A stretch of DNA of 64,000 nucleotides from Cladocopium goreaui (lineage: Eukaryota > Sar > Dinophyceae > Suessiales > Symbiodiniaceae), in assembly GCA_947184155.2 (NCBI GenBank), contig CAMXCT020006212.1, positions 261,001 through 325,000 on the forward strand. Direction: 5' to 3'. The notes beneath the pieces are model-generated. The model was not told the DNA's origin and ran no database searches. It saw only the letters and a program-made list of their open reading frames with translations. A program made the translations under genes and the position numbers. Below, piece after piece: positions 1-11,200 of this stretch; position 1 is the first letter of the stretch, and every line of letters starts with the position of its first letter.

Positions 1-361
1 ATATATATATGTCCATAAGTATATATATATATATACACATATACATGCATATGTATATATATATATATATATATATTATATAGATATCAAATTCATGGCT
101 TAAGGCGGAAAAAACCATGGATCATCATGAGTGGATTTTTGTTTCGTGTCGCAAGGCGACTTGGGCTCGCGGGATTTGGCGATGGAAGCAAACCGAGACT
201 ACCGATTGCGTGGCTTGGCGATCGATTGGTGACTTGGGGATGAAAAAATGTCAGCCACAACTGCTTACCATCCCTCCAATTATCATACTTGCCGAACCAG
301 GGGGTTGGAAAATTAGGGTCTATGTAAATTCACTGGGGGGTAAGTCGATCGACAGATACAT

Positions 362-392
<31 letters not shown>

Positions 393-1085
393 GCTGGTTG
401 GTGGTTTGGAACATGAATGTTATGACTTTCCATTCAGTTGGGAATGTCATCAATCCCATCTGACGAACTCATATTTTTCAGAAGGGTTGGTCAACCACCA
501 ACCAGATAAAGATGGTGATGACTTGGAGATGATGCACTTGGGTTTAGCATGGTTTACCACATTGCAATTGGATGCTTGGTGGGGTGGAATGATTCCAGGT
601 GCCTTAGACTACAGATTGATGACGTGAACATGTTCGGCACATGCTTGTGATTGGATTGCGGTTGGACCACGGACCATGCCGTGACCTGAAGAGAAAATAA
701 TTAAATAGTTTTTTCATAGCCCTTTGTGGTAATTATGAGAAAAGACAAGTGTGATCCATGAATCCATCACTAGGTATCTCCATTCCGGGCCTCGCGTCCA
801 ATCAGAGATTAGCATGATATATGATGATATATGTACTTGCATGACCATCTGGATGAGATACCTCAATAGCTTCCCCCGTAAATTGTCGTACATATAATCA
901 CAACATGACCCAATGATACCTAATGTATATATACATATATATATATCTAATTATATCTATTTAATACATATATATATACACAATACATGTGTATATATAT
1001 ATGCATATCAACAATATGCACAAATATATATGTATATAATTATCCTATATTATCTCACAACATTATCTAAAAAATCCCTTTTTCA
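1..1085. other. AT-rich intron or intergenic DNA
   Basis: It holds (TA)n tracts at 1-80, 355-392 and 920-1050 and one family B element. A modest GC-rich stretch at 117-350 is open on the + strand but I cannot support it as an exon. The next GC-rich stretch (1086-1230) is open in three frames. Confidence 0.5.
394..505. mobile_element. Family B inverted-repeat element
   Basis: Arms are CTGGTTGGTGGTTTGGAAC and ACCACCAACCAG, with the conserved inner part TTGGGAAT...GACGAACTCAT...TTTTCAG. It directly follows a (TA)n tract. Confidence 0.75.
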
Positions 1086-1239
1086 GTGGTGAAACTTGTG
1101 GAGTTTCCTTGGGCCAGGACTTTGGCTTCGTGCCTCTCCGGCTCCAACGCTGTGGACGATTCGCACCGAGGATGTGCCCCGGCCTGGCCTTGATTCTCCG
1201 GGGAGAATCACATGTGATATTCGCAGTATATTCCATACA

Positions 1240-1356
1240 ATCTGGGTAAGTTATAACGACCTCACTACGACCTCACTGGAATCATGGTTAGTATGGGAAA
1301 TCATCCCAAAACGGCCGAACTATTCAGGTTAGTGAAATATTATCATTTACCCAGAT
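1240..1356. mobile_element. Family D inverted-repeat element
   Basis: Ends are ATCTGGGTAAGTTATAA and ATTATCATTTACCCAGAT. The inner part GGAATCATGGTTAG and GGAAATCATCCC is shared with the copy at 32190. Confidence 0.7.
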
Positions 1357-1636
1357 ACAATGGATTAAGGGGATAATATTTATGGTTATATATTAATTGT
1401 GGGGATATTTTATACTCCATTGGTTTGGTTAATAGATAGAATTTTTGTATATGGTGATATTTTATCCATTAACCAAACTAATGGTAATAATATGTTATAA
1501 TTAATGGTTCTAGTCAACCATGGATTAATAGACTGTATTGGTATACATATAAGTATAATTGTGTTTTTTAGTTTAGACATGGTTTATCCTATGGTTTACC
1601 ATGGTTTAACCATCATGATTTTTTGATATAATATAA

Positions 1637-1791
1637 CTTACTGGTGCTAAACGTAGGGAATGGATGGGTTGCTGGGGGTTGCTGGGGGTTGCTGGGGGTT
1701 GCTGGGGGTTGCTGGGGGTTGCTGGGATGATTATTAATTACCAGTGATTATGGATCATTCCCGAAAATTCCCTGCGTTTAGCACCAGTAAG
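1637..1791. mobile_element. Inverted-repeat element (family L) with an internal minisatellite
   Basis: Arms CTTACTGGTGCTAAACG and CGTTTAGCACCAGTAAG are perfect inverse copies. Between them are six exact copies of the decamer GGTTGCTGGG (1667-1726). Confidence 0.75.
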
Positions 1792-1851
1792 ATGAATGTT
1801 GGTAAAACATGGTAAAACAATAAACCATGGTAAACCCAATCAACAAGAATT

Positions 1852-2050
1852 TACCCACATTAATGGGAATATAAATTAATAGTAAACAATTTTTACCCAA
1901 TCTTCATTTAATGGTGATGAAGCAGGAAAATGAATGAATCACCATTCATCACGGGAATTCCCTCACCATTTAAAGTATGGTGAATATGAATAACATTAAC
2001 TGGTGATATTACCCACAGAATCGTAATATATTGTTCCCATTAATGTGGGT
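1852..2050. repeat. Long inverted repeat with nested hairpins
   Basis: ACCCACATTAATGGGAA and TTCCCATTAATGTGGGT bracket about 200 bp that contain smaller inverted pairs. The whole 1.4-2.2 kb stretch is built from CCAT/ATGG-rich palindromes and holds no gene that I can see. Confidence 0.6.
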
Positions 2051-2199
2051 ACAGCAATGTCATTTAAACCATCCCCCAAATCACCATTTTAATAGGTGGT
2101 ATAAACCATTTCCAGTCATGGGTGGTTTATGACAATGAAATGGTGGTGATGAATGAGAATGGAATGGTAATTCAGGTCAGGGAATTACATGGAATTTCT

Positions 2200-2935
2200 A
2201 TAATATACCAAAATTGGGGGGGGTAGCATCAACCCAAGATCAACCATAAATAGTGCTCTATGAATATCACTGATCATAATTATCAATCAGCAATACAATA
2301 ATATCAACGAATATAAGCAAATCATAATCAGATAACAATCACGACAAAAATATCATTTATCTTGTGATATTATTTTCTCGTGTAAATAACCAAATACATT
2401 TATTTAATGGTCATCATAATTGGTATCAAACATAGTTTTCGAATTGTCAATTACCAACACATAATGTAACAAATGTTCATGACCAACAGAAACATATTTT
2501 CATGGATATTATATATATATATATTTATGTACCGCAAAGATTAAATATTATCATGGATCTATATTTATTGTGTGATCATATATTGTATAACCTTATATCA
2601 TATAACTGACTGTCACCATCAAACATTATACGATATTATTTGATATTACATATGACGCAATATATCATATAATTAATCAATGTATTGTGTTATATACTAT
2701 CAACTTGAAAATACTTGTTATACACCATGATCTTAAACATAACATAATATCCATTGACATATCATAAAATATATTTTGTTATACCATATACAACATATAT
2801 GTTGATATATTACAAGGTTGAGAAAATGTCGTAACCATTTTCTTGCAATCTTATGACATTCAAATCGTAAAATTTTGATCATGTTACAACCATGAAACTT
2901 ATGATACCTACTAAGGTTGATAGTTATGATCAACA
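2200..2935. other. AT-rich stretch without a gene
   Basis: Low GC, with many TATCAT/ATGATA words and no coding-like composition on either strand. Confidence 0.5.
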
Positions 2936-2939
2936 ATTG

Positions 2940-3046
2940 TACCCTCTGGTCATTTAACATAGCCATGGAAAATGGTTCATTTATAGATGGTTTACCTATT
3001 AAACATGGTGATTTTCCATGGCTATGTTAGTCATAACCAGATGGTA
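2940..3046. mobile_element. Family C inverted-repeat element
   Basis: Left arm is ACCCTCTGG then ATTTAACATAGCCATGG; the right arm is the inverse (CCATGGCTATGTTAG). Confidence 0.72.
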
Positions 3047-3067
3047 ACTATCCTGCCATATCCGCAG

Positions 3068-3142
3068 GTCCGTGGTTTCCTGTCCAACACCAACGATGGG
3101 CTCTTGCCGGGCGTGCTGGCAGTGCCCGCAACGTGGCGGAAA
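3068..3142 (+). CDS. Short exon-like island, unknown protein
   Basis: After a CCGCAG|G acceptor an open frame reads VRGFLSNTNDGLLPGVLAVP and then ATWRK. GC content is well above that of the flanking DNA. Family C elements lie immediately on both sides. Confidence 0.45.
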
Positions 3143-3175
3143 TGACGGGGAAGTGACCTGAAAACACGAGGAATC

Positions 3176-3288
3176 GCCTTCTGGTTATTTAACTTGGCTA
3201 AAATCACATTTTTTAATAGGTAGATCATCGTGTTAATCATCTATAAACTGGTTATTTTCCATAGCTATGTGAAATAGCTAGAGGGTAC
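3176..3288. mobile_element. Family C element, diverged
   Basis: It starts CTTCTGGTTATTTAAC and ends CCATAGCTATG...AGAGGGTA. With the elements at 2940 and 3362 it makes three copies within 550 bp. Confidence 0.6.
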
Positions 3289-3361
3289 ACCTCCATACAT
3301 TGGGTTTTTTGCCGATTTAGCCACAAAAAACATTTTTTTTCTGTCAATTTATGAAAGGAAA

Positions 3362-3484
3362 TACCATCTGGTTATTTAACAAAATTTAACATAGCCATGG
3401 AAAGATCCACAATTTTTCAGTTCGGTAAACCATCTATTTTTCAAATAACCATTTCCCATGGCTATGTTAAATAACCAGAGGGTA
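3362..3484. mobile_element. Family C inverted-repeat element
   Basis: Left arm is ACCATCTGGTTATTTAAC; the right arm is GTTAAATAACCAGAGGGTA. Confidence 0.7.
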
Positions 3485-3952
3485 GGTTAAACAAAGAAAT
3501 TTTGAACTTCATGATGTCATTGATTTCACCCAAGGGCGGGAGTTCAGACGTTTTTTCAGGTCCTGGGTCCGTGCAACTGGGGTGTAAAGAACCCATTGTA
3601 CGACGTAGGTGGACATATAATTCATATTTAATTCATATAATGGGAATGTATAAGATATATGGCAGTGTGTCAAAACCAATAGTACCCCTTTTTGGTTCAC
3701 ATCAAAATTTAGCTGGGATGGTAAATGGATGTGTTCATAACCCACTAAAAATATGGTATTTTCATAGGTATTGATCCATAGGTATGTCCCTGTCGCTTAG
3801 GAGATGAGCATCACCGTGACAGCGTTGCCCCTTGGCATCCCATGGCATCCCTTTACCAAAATGACCCAGTGGAAATCGTTGATTTTCCCATGAAAAATGG
3901 TGATTTTCCAGTAAAAAATGGTGATTTTCCGTTATGTAAACGTTGACCAGGC

Positions 3953-4112
3953 CGGGTATCCTTGTCTTTTCTGCAAACTCGTCCCTGCGGTTCGCAGCGC
4001 GCGAGGCTCACACGAAGCCCACCAGAGTCGGCGGTCTGGGTGCGGATTCACATCCTGACAGGGCAGGAACAGCACTGCGGCTGCAGGGATTGGTCGAGTG
4101 GTTGAAACGATT
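3953..4112 (+). CDS. Exon-like island, unknown protein
   Basis: This is a GC-rich stretch in AT-rich DNA. The longest frame reads LVFSANSSLRFAAREAHT and continues to LRLQGLVEWLKRF. A second frame is also open, so the frame is not certain. A hairpin element (4143-4222) follows directly. Confidence 0.35.
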
Positions 4113-4142
4113 TGGAGGGGATGAAGGTCCCAATAACCCCCA

Positions 4143-4222
4143 ATGCTCCATGTATGGTATATTTACCTACATTTGGGTGATTTATGGGGTAAATCTTGGT
4201 AAATATTCCATACATGGAGCAT
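4143..4222. mobile_element. Inverted-repeat element (family F)
   Basis: ATGCTCCATGTATGGTATAT and its inverse near 4222 form an 80-bp hairpin. Confidence 0.65.
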
Positions 4223-4547
4223 ATGGGAACGGCTATTTAAGCGTGGAAAGAGTATTGGGGTTTAGACTCAAACAGCATCCAGACAATGTCCGAAGATACA
4301 GATGAGTCAAAGATAGTCAAAGTCGTCCCCCAGGAACGGTGGGTTTATTCAGTGATTCCTTTCTGAACACGACCCGATTTTGTGGATCCATTTCGACCCG
4401 TCTCCAAAAGTGTAATTGGACGTGCACCTGAAAGGGGTTACTTTATGGTTACGACATGTTAGTTATCCCACTTTTAAAATCTTTTAAATGTGATGGGTTC
4501 TTATGACCACTTATGATCCTTAGGTTTCTATCACCATTGCCCAAAAA

Positions 4548-4700
4548 AAGGTCGCAGTTCAGCCGCCTTCAGCTGCTGATGCCCTTCGGCTTCTCTCCAG
4601 TGGGTGCAGAAGCTCAAGCTGGAAAACGTCTGATCGTTGAGCTCTCCCTGGAACAAGGACAAGGCGAAGCACCTTTTGCATGGCGTTTTTTGCGCTTTTT
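4548..4700 (+). CDS. Exon-like island, unknown protein
   Basis: This GC-rich stretch has an open frame containing LQLLMPFGFSPVGAEAQAGK and VELSLEQGQGEAPFAW. Other frames are open over parts, and the - strand is open too. The strand is chosen by agreement with neighbouring exons. Confidence 0.35.
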
Positions 4701-5167
4701 TTTTGATGACTTGGGGGTTGTCCTATGTGGAATAGCCACAATTTGTAGATCATTTTCCAGATGACACCAATCGGACACCATTTGGGTGAAACCACATCTA
4801 CATTACCCCAGGATACCCCTGAAATGCTGTGGCATTTTGTTGATTTGGCCAAAGCGAATTGCCATGAATTGCCTGAAAATCCAGCATACGCAGTGGTTGT
4901 ACAATCCCATTGAATGTGCAGACATGAAACATGTTCATATAGTTGATTCCTTGTTTCCTTGTGGACCATATTGAAATGGATACGACTTAGATCTTGTGGT
5001 ACGTCTGTGCACATCTTCACTGAAAATAGGTGACAAAGATGAGCAGCAAAATCCCAATGATTTTTCTGAGGCGTAACGTGATTAGATCAGCCAGAAGATT
5101 CTTCGACCTGAACCACACTTGACAAACTGCTACAGATTGTTGCATTGAGAATTTGAATTTTCTGCAG

Positions 5168-5260
5168 GCATCCTGGATTCTGTCACTGGCATGACCTTTG
5201 ATTTGTGGCTTGGCTTCAGCAATGTCAACAAATTCGCTGCATCACTGGGTGGTGTAGCTG
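5168..5260 (+). CDS. Exon-like island, unknown protein
   Basis: An acceptor TGCAG|G is followed by an open frame with ILDSVTGMTFDLWLGF and NKFAASLGGVAG, then a GTAAAG donor. Composition and both splice sites support a real exon. Confidence 0.5.
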
Positions 5261-5842
5261 GTAAAGTTAGAACATGTTAGAACCAAGCTGGTAAAGTTGT
5301 ACTTTGGATTTCTTAAACATTATATAACATTATGATATGCTATGGATTGCTATGGTGAGTTCAAAACCAAGTTGCGATTTTGGCGATTTTGGCGTGATTC
5401 CATAGCTTTCAAAGTCCATAGCGTGTTCACTGGCTTGATAAAAGAATCTGCAGAATCAGATTTGGGGGTTTTTGAAACCCATCAACAACGGGATACTAAC
5501 CTCAAGCAACAATAATCCAATCATATCTAATATGAATGGTTTGTGTAGGGAATATTGAGTGATTCTATTGCGCAATATGTATGAGTTGCAGGGATTTGTA
5601 GGACTTTGTAGGGACTGTCAAAAGGGATCTCCAGGAATTGTATAGGGAATATTGATTATGGCTTCATGAAAATCATTAACCTGGGAAATAGTACAAAATA
5701 TTATAAGAGTATGTACAAGTGATAAACCTGAGAATATCCAAAAAAAGTGATCCATAGTGACCCATAGTGACCCATAGTGACCCCCAGGAAATATGTTGGG
5801 CTTAAGCATCACCAGGATACTGAAGAATTCCATCGACTGCAG

Positions 5843-5930
5843 GCGGATCCAAACCCCTGCAGCGAACGTGATGGATGCTCGATGGTTCGTACTGGCCAAG
5901 CAGGCGGGGAAAAATGTGGCTCCCCTGGAA
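5843..5930 (+). CDS. Exon-like island, unknown protein
   Basis: An acceptor TGCAG|G is followed by a frame reading RIQTPAANVMDARWFVLAKQ and AGKNVAPLE, then a GTTTGA donor. Confidence 0.5.
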
Positions 5931-6344
5931 GTTTGAGTTGTCAATATTTTTCCGATTCAAAATGCGAAGTAGTGACTTAGTGCAAGATCTTCACTTCCAT
6001 CACTGTTTCAGTTTTTTATCCAAAGATCAGCAGGATGTCTGGATGCTAGCTTGAATTGACATCAATCATCATCAAGAAATGATTGTCATAAGATCAATCT
6101 GATATTCATAATCTATATTCCTTCATAATCTTTCAATATTTGATTCATGTATTTGCTATATTTTGCTATGATATCATGAATTATTGTTGTGTAATCATAA
6201 TGTGATATTTGCTATATTTATATTTTGCTATGATATCATTCATGTGATATTTTGCTATGATATCAATATGTGATATCAATGCGCTATTTTGCTATCATAT
6301 TGATCTCATTTTCTCCAGTCTTACCCATGTCTAACCCCTGGCAG

Positions 6345-6500
6345 GTAATCCAAGACGATGTCACTGGGCAGATCGAGGAACCGGTGAACGGCTGGGCCAT
6401 GGTGGATGGCTTTGGTGTGTCGCCCTGCCCGGTGACGCTGATGTATGGCGCCTCGGGCAGGAATGGAAAACGCGTGTTGAAGATCTGGGCAGATGGAATT
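6345..6500 (+). CDS. Exon-like island, unknown protein
   Basis: An acceptor GGCAG|G is followed by an open frame VIQDDVTGQIEEPVNGWAMV, then DGFGVSPCPVTLMYGAS and a basic tail. It is the cleanest exon candidate in the first 7 kb. The 3' boundary is not fixed. Confidence 0.55.
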
Positions 6501-6719
6501 TGATGGAATTTTTAGGGTGATTTTTCCACTCCCAAATCACCATAAATCATAAATCATATAGGATAGGTGGTACAAAACCATTCCCAAATGGGTATATAAA
6601 TGGGTGATTCATCATTGTTTTACCCACATTAGTTTCAAGATAATTCTTGATATCTTCTTGGGTGGTGAATTTTCGTGGATTTTTCACATGTCCAACTGGG
6701 CTAAGGATCTATTGCCGAG

Positions 6720-6769
6720 GCCACAGGCACGGCGGGGCGCATCAGCGCTTGGTCGCCAGGTGGCGTACG
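6720..6769 (+). CDS. Short exon-like island ending at a family A element
   Basis: This GC-rich stretch after CCGAG|G ends exactly at the GTGGATGG terminus of a family A inverted repeat. Three frames are open, so the peptide is not assigned. Confidence 0.35.
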
Positions 6770-6884
6770 GTGGATGGTTGCGAAATCCAAATCACCAGTT
6801 GATAGGTTGTAAAAATTGCACTATTTACTGGGTTTCAGTTTCAACCATCCGTTTGGTGGTGCAGGATTTCGCAACCATCAACAG
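6770..6884. mobile_element. Family A inverted-repeat element, copy 1
   Basis: This 115-bp element has arms GGATGGTTGCGAAATCC and its inverse. It starts GTGG and ends CAACAG, so its ends match GT-AG splice sites. Coding-like DNA abuts both ends. Confidence 0.75.
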
Positions 6885-7100
6885 TGTAGATATTTCCTTG
6901 CGAGATTAGGCTCACTTGCTAGCAACATCAAACACAAGTCAGCACAGCCAGTTCGTCCAGTCTTTTTTGGATGTGAAAGGTCGAACCCACAGAACCAAAA
7001 CATCGCGCATGCCCACATGAATTTGATCGACAGGTTGGCTTGCGATGTCCTTCTACGTACCCAGATCTGTCCAAGGCAGATGAAAGTGTTAGACATGTGC
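6885..7100 (+). CDS. Coding-like stretch directly after a family A element
   Basis: It begins right after the CAACAG terminus of the family A element. One frame stays open (CRYFLARLGSLASN, later LIDRLACDVLLRTQ) and can continue one frame of the island upstream if the element is spliced out. Another frame (NTSQHSQFVQSFLDVKG) is also open. Confidence 0.3.
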
Positions 7101-7570
7101 TCGGTGATCAGATTTTTCGATCTAGAATCTATAGATGAATCTATAGAACTTACGGCGAAAATGGGTGTGTCAAGGACCCACTTTTTCTTGGTAAGAGTCT
7201 CAATGTTATTCTCAAGTAAGTCTTTGATAGATTTGGAAATCCGGGTAGATGTTCAGACTCTTGACTAAGAAACCTTGGGTACAGTACAGTAGTGGTTCTT
7301 ATGATTGAAGGTCAGTGGCCAGTGGTGCACAGTTAAGATGTAAATTTTCCACAAGTCGTCAATTCATACAGGGACATAACCCTCATTGAACAACAATTTT
7401 GATCCAACACAATCCAACATACTCGTAGGTAAATGATGACACTATTATGTGATTATATGTCAATGTACCGGAATATATATATATATATATATTATGTATA
7501 TCAAATATGACTGATAAGTGGTATAAACAAATCAGCCCTGAACATCCCTGAACTAGTTGAGACATTTCAG

Positions 7571-7651
7571 AACATCAATGGCCATGCAACGCGCCCAGGA
7601 CGCTTCGTGTTGATCACAGCACCGCAAGACTTTGAAGTCAAGTGCCCGCAG
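7571..7651 (+). CDS. Exon-like island, unknown protein
   Basis: An acceptor TTTCAG is followed by a frame with NINGHATRPGRFVLITAPQD and FEVKCPQ, then a GTAGGG donor. The frame stays open to 7771, so a longer exon or a second one after GATGCAG|G is possible. Confidence 0.5.
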
Positions 7652-7956
7652 GTAGGGTGGGTTCCCCCCTGCTGGGATGCAGGCGGAGTCCGTAGTCGTA
7701 GCTTCCTGGATGATTCCAGATGTTCGGTTCCCGAAAAAAGCTTTGGAATGAATCTCAACAAAGCAAGCCATTGAATATTACATTTGTATATATTTGTTGA
7801 TCATCTCCACTATAAAAAACGATGCAATAAATTGCAATAAGATATCCCCCATTGGTTTTACATCATGACCTCCCCATAAAATGCTGATGTCATAAACTGT
7901 CATAAGATATCCCACATACCCTCTGGTGAACTAACATAGCAATGGAAAATCACCAT

Positions 7957-8097
7957 TGTGAGTTTGACCTGTCTAATGTATATTTTGTATAGCCAAGTGA
8001 TCACATGCCCCCGTTGACATTTGGCTTTAGGGCCCTTGAGTCATACCGCGCTGCCGTGGTAAAAGTTGGGCATTTGACGATCCCGTTTCCAATTCAT
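7957..8097 (+). repeat. 5' LTR of the copia element
   Basis: This 141-bp repeat begins TGTGAGTTTG and ends CCAATTCAT. By eye it is identical to the copy at 17392-17532. It is short for a copia LTR. Confidence 0.92.
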
Positions 8098-8294
8098 ATT
8101 GGTAGCGGAGCGGGTGACGACCCGCATCCGGTGGTACGTCAGTGACCCAGGGAACCCTTTGTGAATTTGAGTCTGGTAACTTTGGGAATCAACTGAACTT
8201 CGAGTGTGTCGTGGTTCGGGAATCTGTCTGACCCTGACCAGGGCAGACACTTGTTAACGTTTTTCCTTGTTCGACTCCGAACGGAGCGAGCATC

Positions 8295-11200
8295 ATGTCG
8301 ATCAATGGCCTTCGTTTCAATCAGGAGCGCCATTCGTCGGCACCACTTGAGACGAAGAGTGGCTCATACATCTATGCAGGTGATGCGGCGAACTTTCATG
8401 ATTGGCAGTTCAGGACTCTCCTTCGGATTCGTCTTTATGAGCAACAATTGGAGGAGGAGACAAGTAAGCCTGCGGATCCCGTTGGGACCACAGCAACAGA
8501 GCCTGCCGCAGAAGATGCAGATGAGTATGCTACTTTTCCAGATTTGTCGGGTGCTACTCAAGCAGCCCAGCCTACATCAGCAGTCTCGACTCCGAAGTCT
8601 GGAGCGAGCCGAAAATCCTCGAGGTCCGGCAAGCAGAAGACAGACATTGATCGTGGACCATTGGTTAACAAGGTGATTGAAGGACTGAGAGGAGATGCTT
8701 TCTCAATAGCTAGGGATCTTGGACTTGAAGTGTTGTCCAAACCTGGTGGCCTTGTGAAACTTGTGGGTGAGATCAAATCCCATGTGTTTCCAAGAGCCCG
8801 TGAGGAAGCCAAGGAATTATTTCGAGCAGGACAGAAGCAAGGTGGTCCTTTGTCTCGCCAACCAGGCGAACCCATGCTTTCCTATGTTCAGAGGAGACGA
8901 CGTTGGTGGCACATGCTATGCGAGTTGGATGACACAATGGTGTTTTCGGACAGCTTGAGGACAGAGTTGATGTTAGAGTTGAGTGGGCTCAATCGACAGG
9001 AGATCCTCGTTGTGAAGGCCTGTGCAGACACTAAGGATTTTGAAGGTGTTGGCAAGGTGCTGATCGAGAACTACAGTGGCACTCACTTGCGAGAAGGGTC
9101 ACGATCCTGGACAGGACGTGGTAATCCTCAACAGCATGGCAAGTCGTCAGGCAAAGGTTATGGCAAAGGCAAACCTTCTTCGAAGGGATCGTATTCCCAA
9201 GCAGCCTATGCAGCCTACCCCGATGATGGGGAGGAACATGCAGAATCTTGGGATGAAGCTGTGGATCAATCCTGGGAGGATGATTCATATGTTGGCATGC
9301 TTGGTGACATTGCAGAAGAGGAGCCAGGAAACCTAGAAGGTGACAACGAATTTGATTACTTTGACGACGTCGATGAGTACGAAGCAGTTGCATTGAACAG
9401 CTTGCTTGAAGTTGAAGGTGCAGAAGACGATCGACAAGCAGGAGACGCCATCCAGCTACAACTTGCTGCTTTCACCGCAATGGGGAAAGCAGGTGGCAAG
9501 GGCAAATCCTTCGGGAAGCCCAAAGGAAAGGGGAAAGGAAAGATCGTGAAGTCCAACCTCACGATCGATCAGAGAAGACGGAAGCTCACAGAGCTGAAGT
9601 CGAAGAGCAAATGTTTGAGATGCGGAGTCATAGGGCACTGGGCCGGTGACCCGGAATGTAAATTCCCGGGGTCGAAAGCCGGAGCCCCTGGAAAGTCAGC
9701 CCCAAAGCCCGCAGCTCACTTTGCCGACATGAGCGATTCTTCAGATGACGATGGTGTGACTTTGACGGCTTCACCTGATCGTGACAGAGATGGAGTTGCT
9801 ATGATGGCAGTTCGACAAGCAAAGCCCAGCAGTCGACCTTCACGTGCAGCAGCGTCCAGCAGCAACGTTGGCTTGATTTCCCGGGATCTCGATGTTACAA
9901 TGAGACCCGAGGATCATGGGTGCATCTTTCCTGTTGGACAATTCAGGGGTTTGTCGTTTTGGAATGTGTTGTTTGAACAGACAGGGTACTATCATCATGC
10001 CAAGAAACATACCCCCAAGAGTCCATACTATGTCACATGGTTGAATTGGGTTGACAAATACTTTGTGGTTGGTGCTGATGGGATTCACTTGCGCGAAGTC
10101 CCTGTTGAGCATGTCGAGCACCGAGATTTGTTGGTGGCTCGGGGAACTGGCAGAAAGAAACCCCCAAATCCTCCTTTGCCGAACAAGTGTCAGGAATGTC
10201 GTGAGTTTACAAAACAAGGTTCTACGGGGTACACCATCAGGAAGACCTGTCTTGTGTGCGGTCATTCCGAAACAACAAGGCGTGACATGGTACCGTTGAT
10301 GTCCCCTGAGAATTGCCCTCATGATGACACCGATTTTAGGGGATCCAGCAAATCAACACACCGTACCTTCTGCAAGAAGTGTTGCACTTTCATTGATGAA
10401 GCTCCTATGCAGATTCGCAAGGAGCGTATTGCCATTGCCAAGAAGGTTGAAACAGCATCAGTTCGAACAGTCCCCATTGTTGAATCATTGGTTGAAGAAT
10501 CGGATGGATTGAATCCAGTCCAGTTGGAAGAATTGTTGCCCCTGTTTGCCACTCTTGTTACCGAAACCTGTCAATCTGAGGTCATGACCCGTGCACGTCT
10601 ACATGAACTACTCCATCAAGCCATCAATGACGTGACAGAGGAAGAGGACAGTTTTTCTCTTGTCAATGAAGATGGGCACGGCGACCCCTCGGGCAGGGAG
10701 TTAGCTGGGTACGTTGGCATTTGTTTGCATGGAAGTGACATTCAATACCCTCAAGACTTGGTTTACATGAACTTTGAAACTGTTGACATTGCCAGGTCAT
10801 CCCATGTCTTTGCAGTGTTGGATGAAGGTTGCAACAGCACTTGTCATAGCAAAGCCTGGGCAGTCGATGCAGAAGCACGACTGGCCCGTTTGGGTTACAG
10901 CATGCCATTGAAGGATGACGGTTGTAAGAGTTTTGCTGGTCTGGGAAGTGGTAGTACCAAGACCGAAGGTGTGAGATCTATTCCTTTTTCGCTGCTGCTT
11001 CCAGACGGGAACATGAATGGGGAGTTGGATTCATATCAATTGTCAACAGGCAACAGCCCATTGCTTCTTTCATTGCATGCGCAAACCAAGTTAGGCCTAG
11101 TGAAGGACCTAGCAAAAGGGGTGATTTCCATCAAAGATCAACCATTGAATATCAAGAGATGTTCCAAATCAGGTTTACTTGTGATGAACTTGACTGAAGG

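Noticed and set aside
4559-5020. A 153-codon open frame on the - strand
   Set aside because: It spans AT-rich and GC-rich parts without a change in codon style, and the GC-rich part fits a + strand exon next to other + strand exons.
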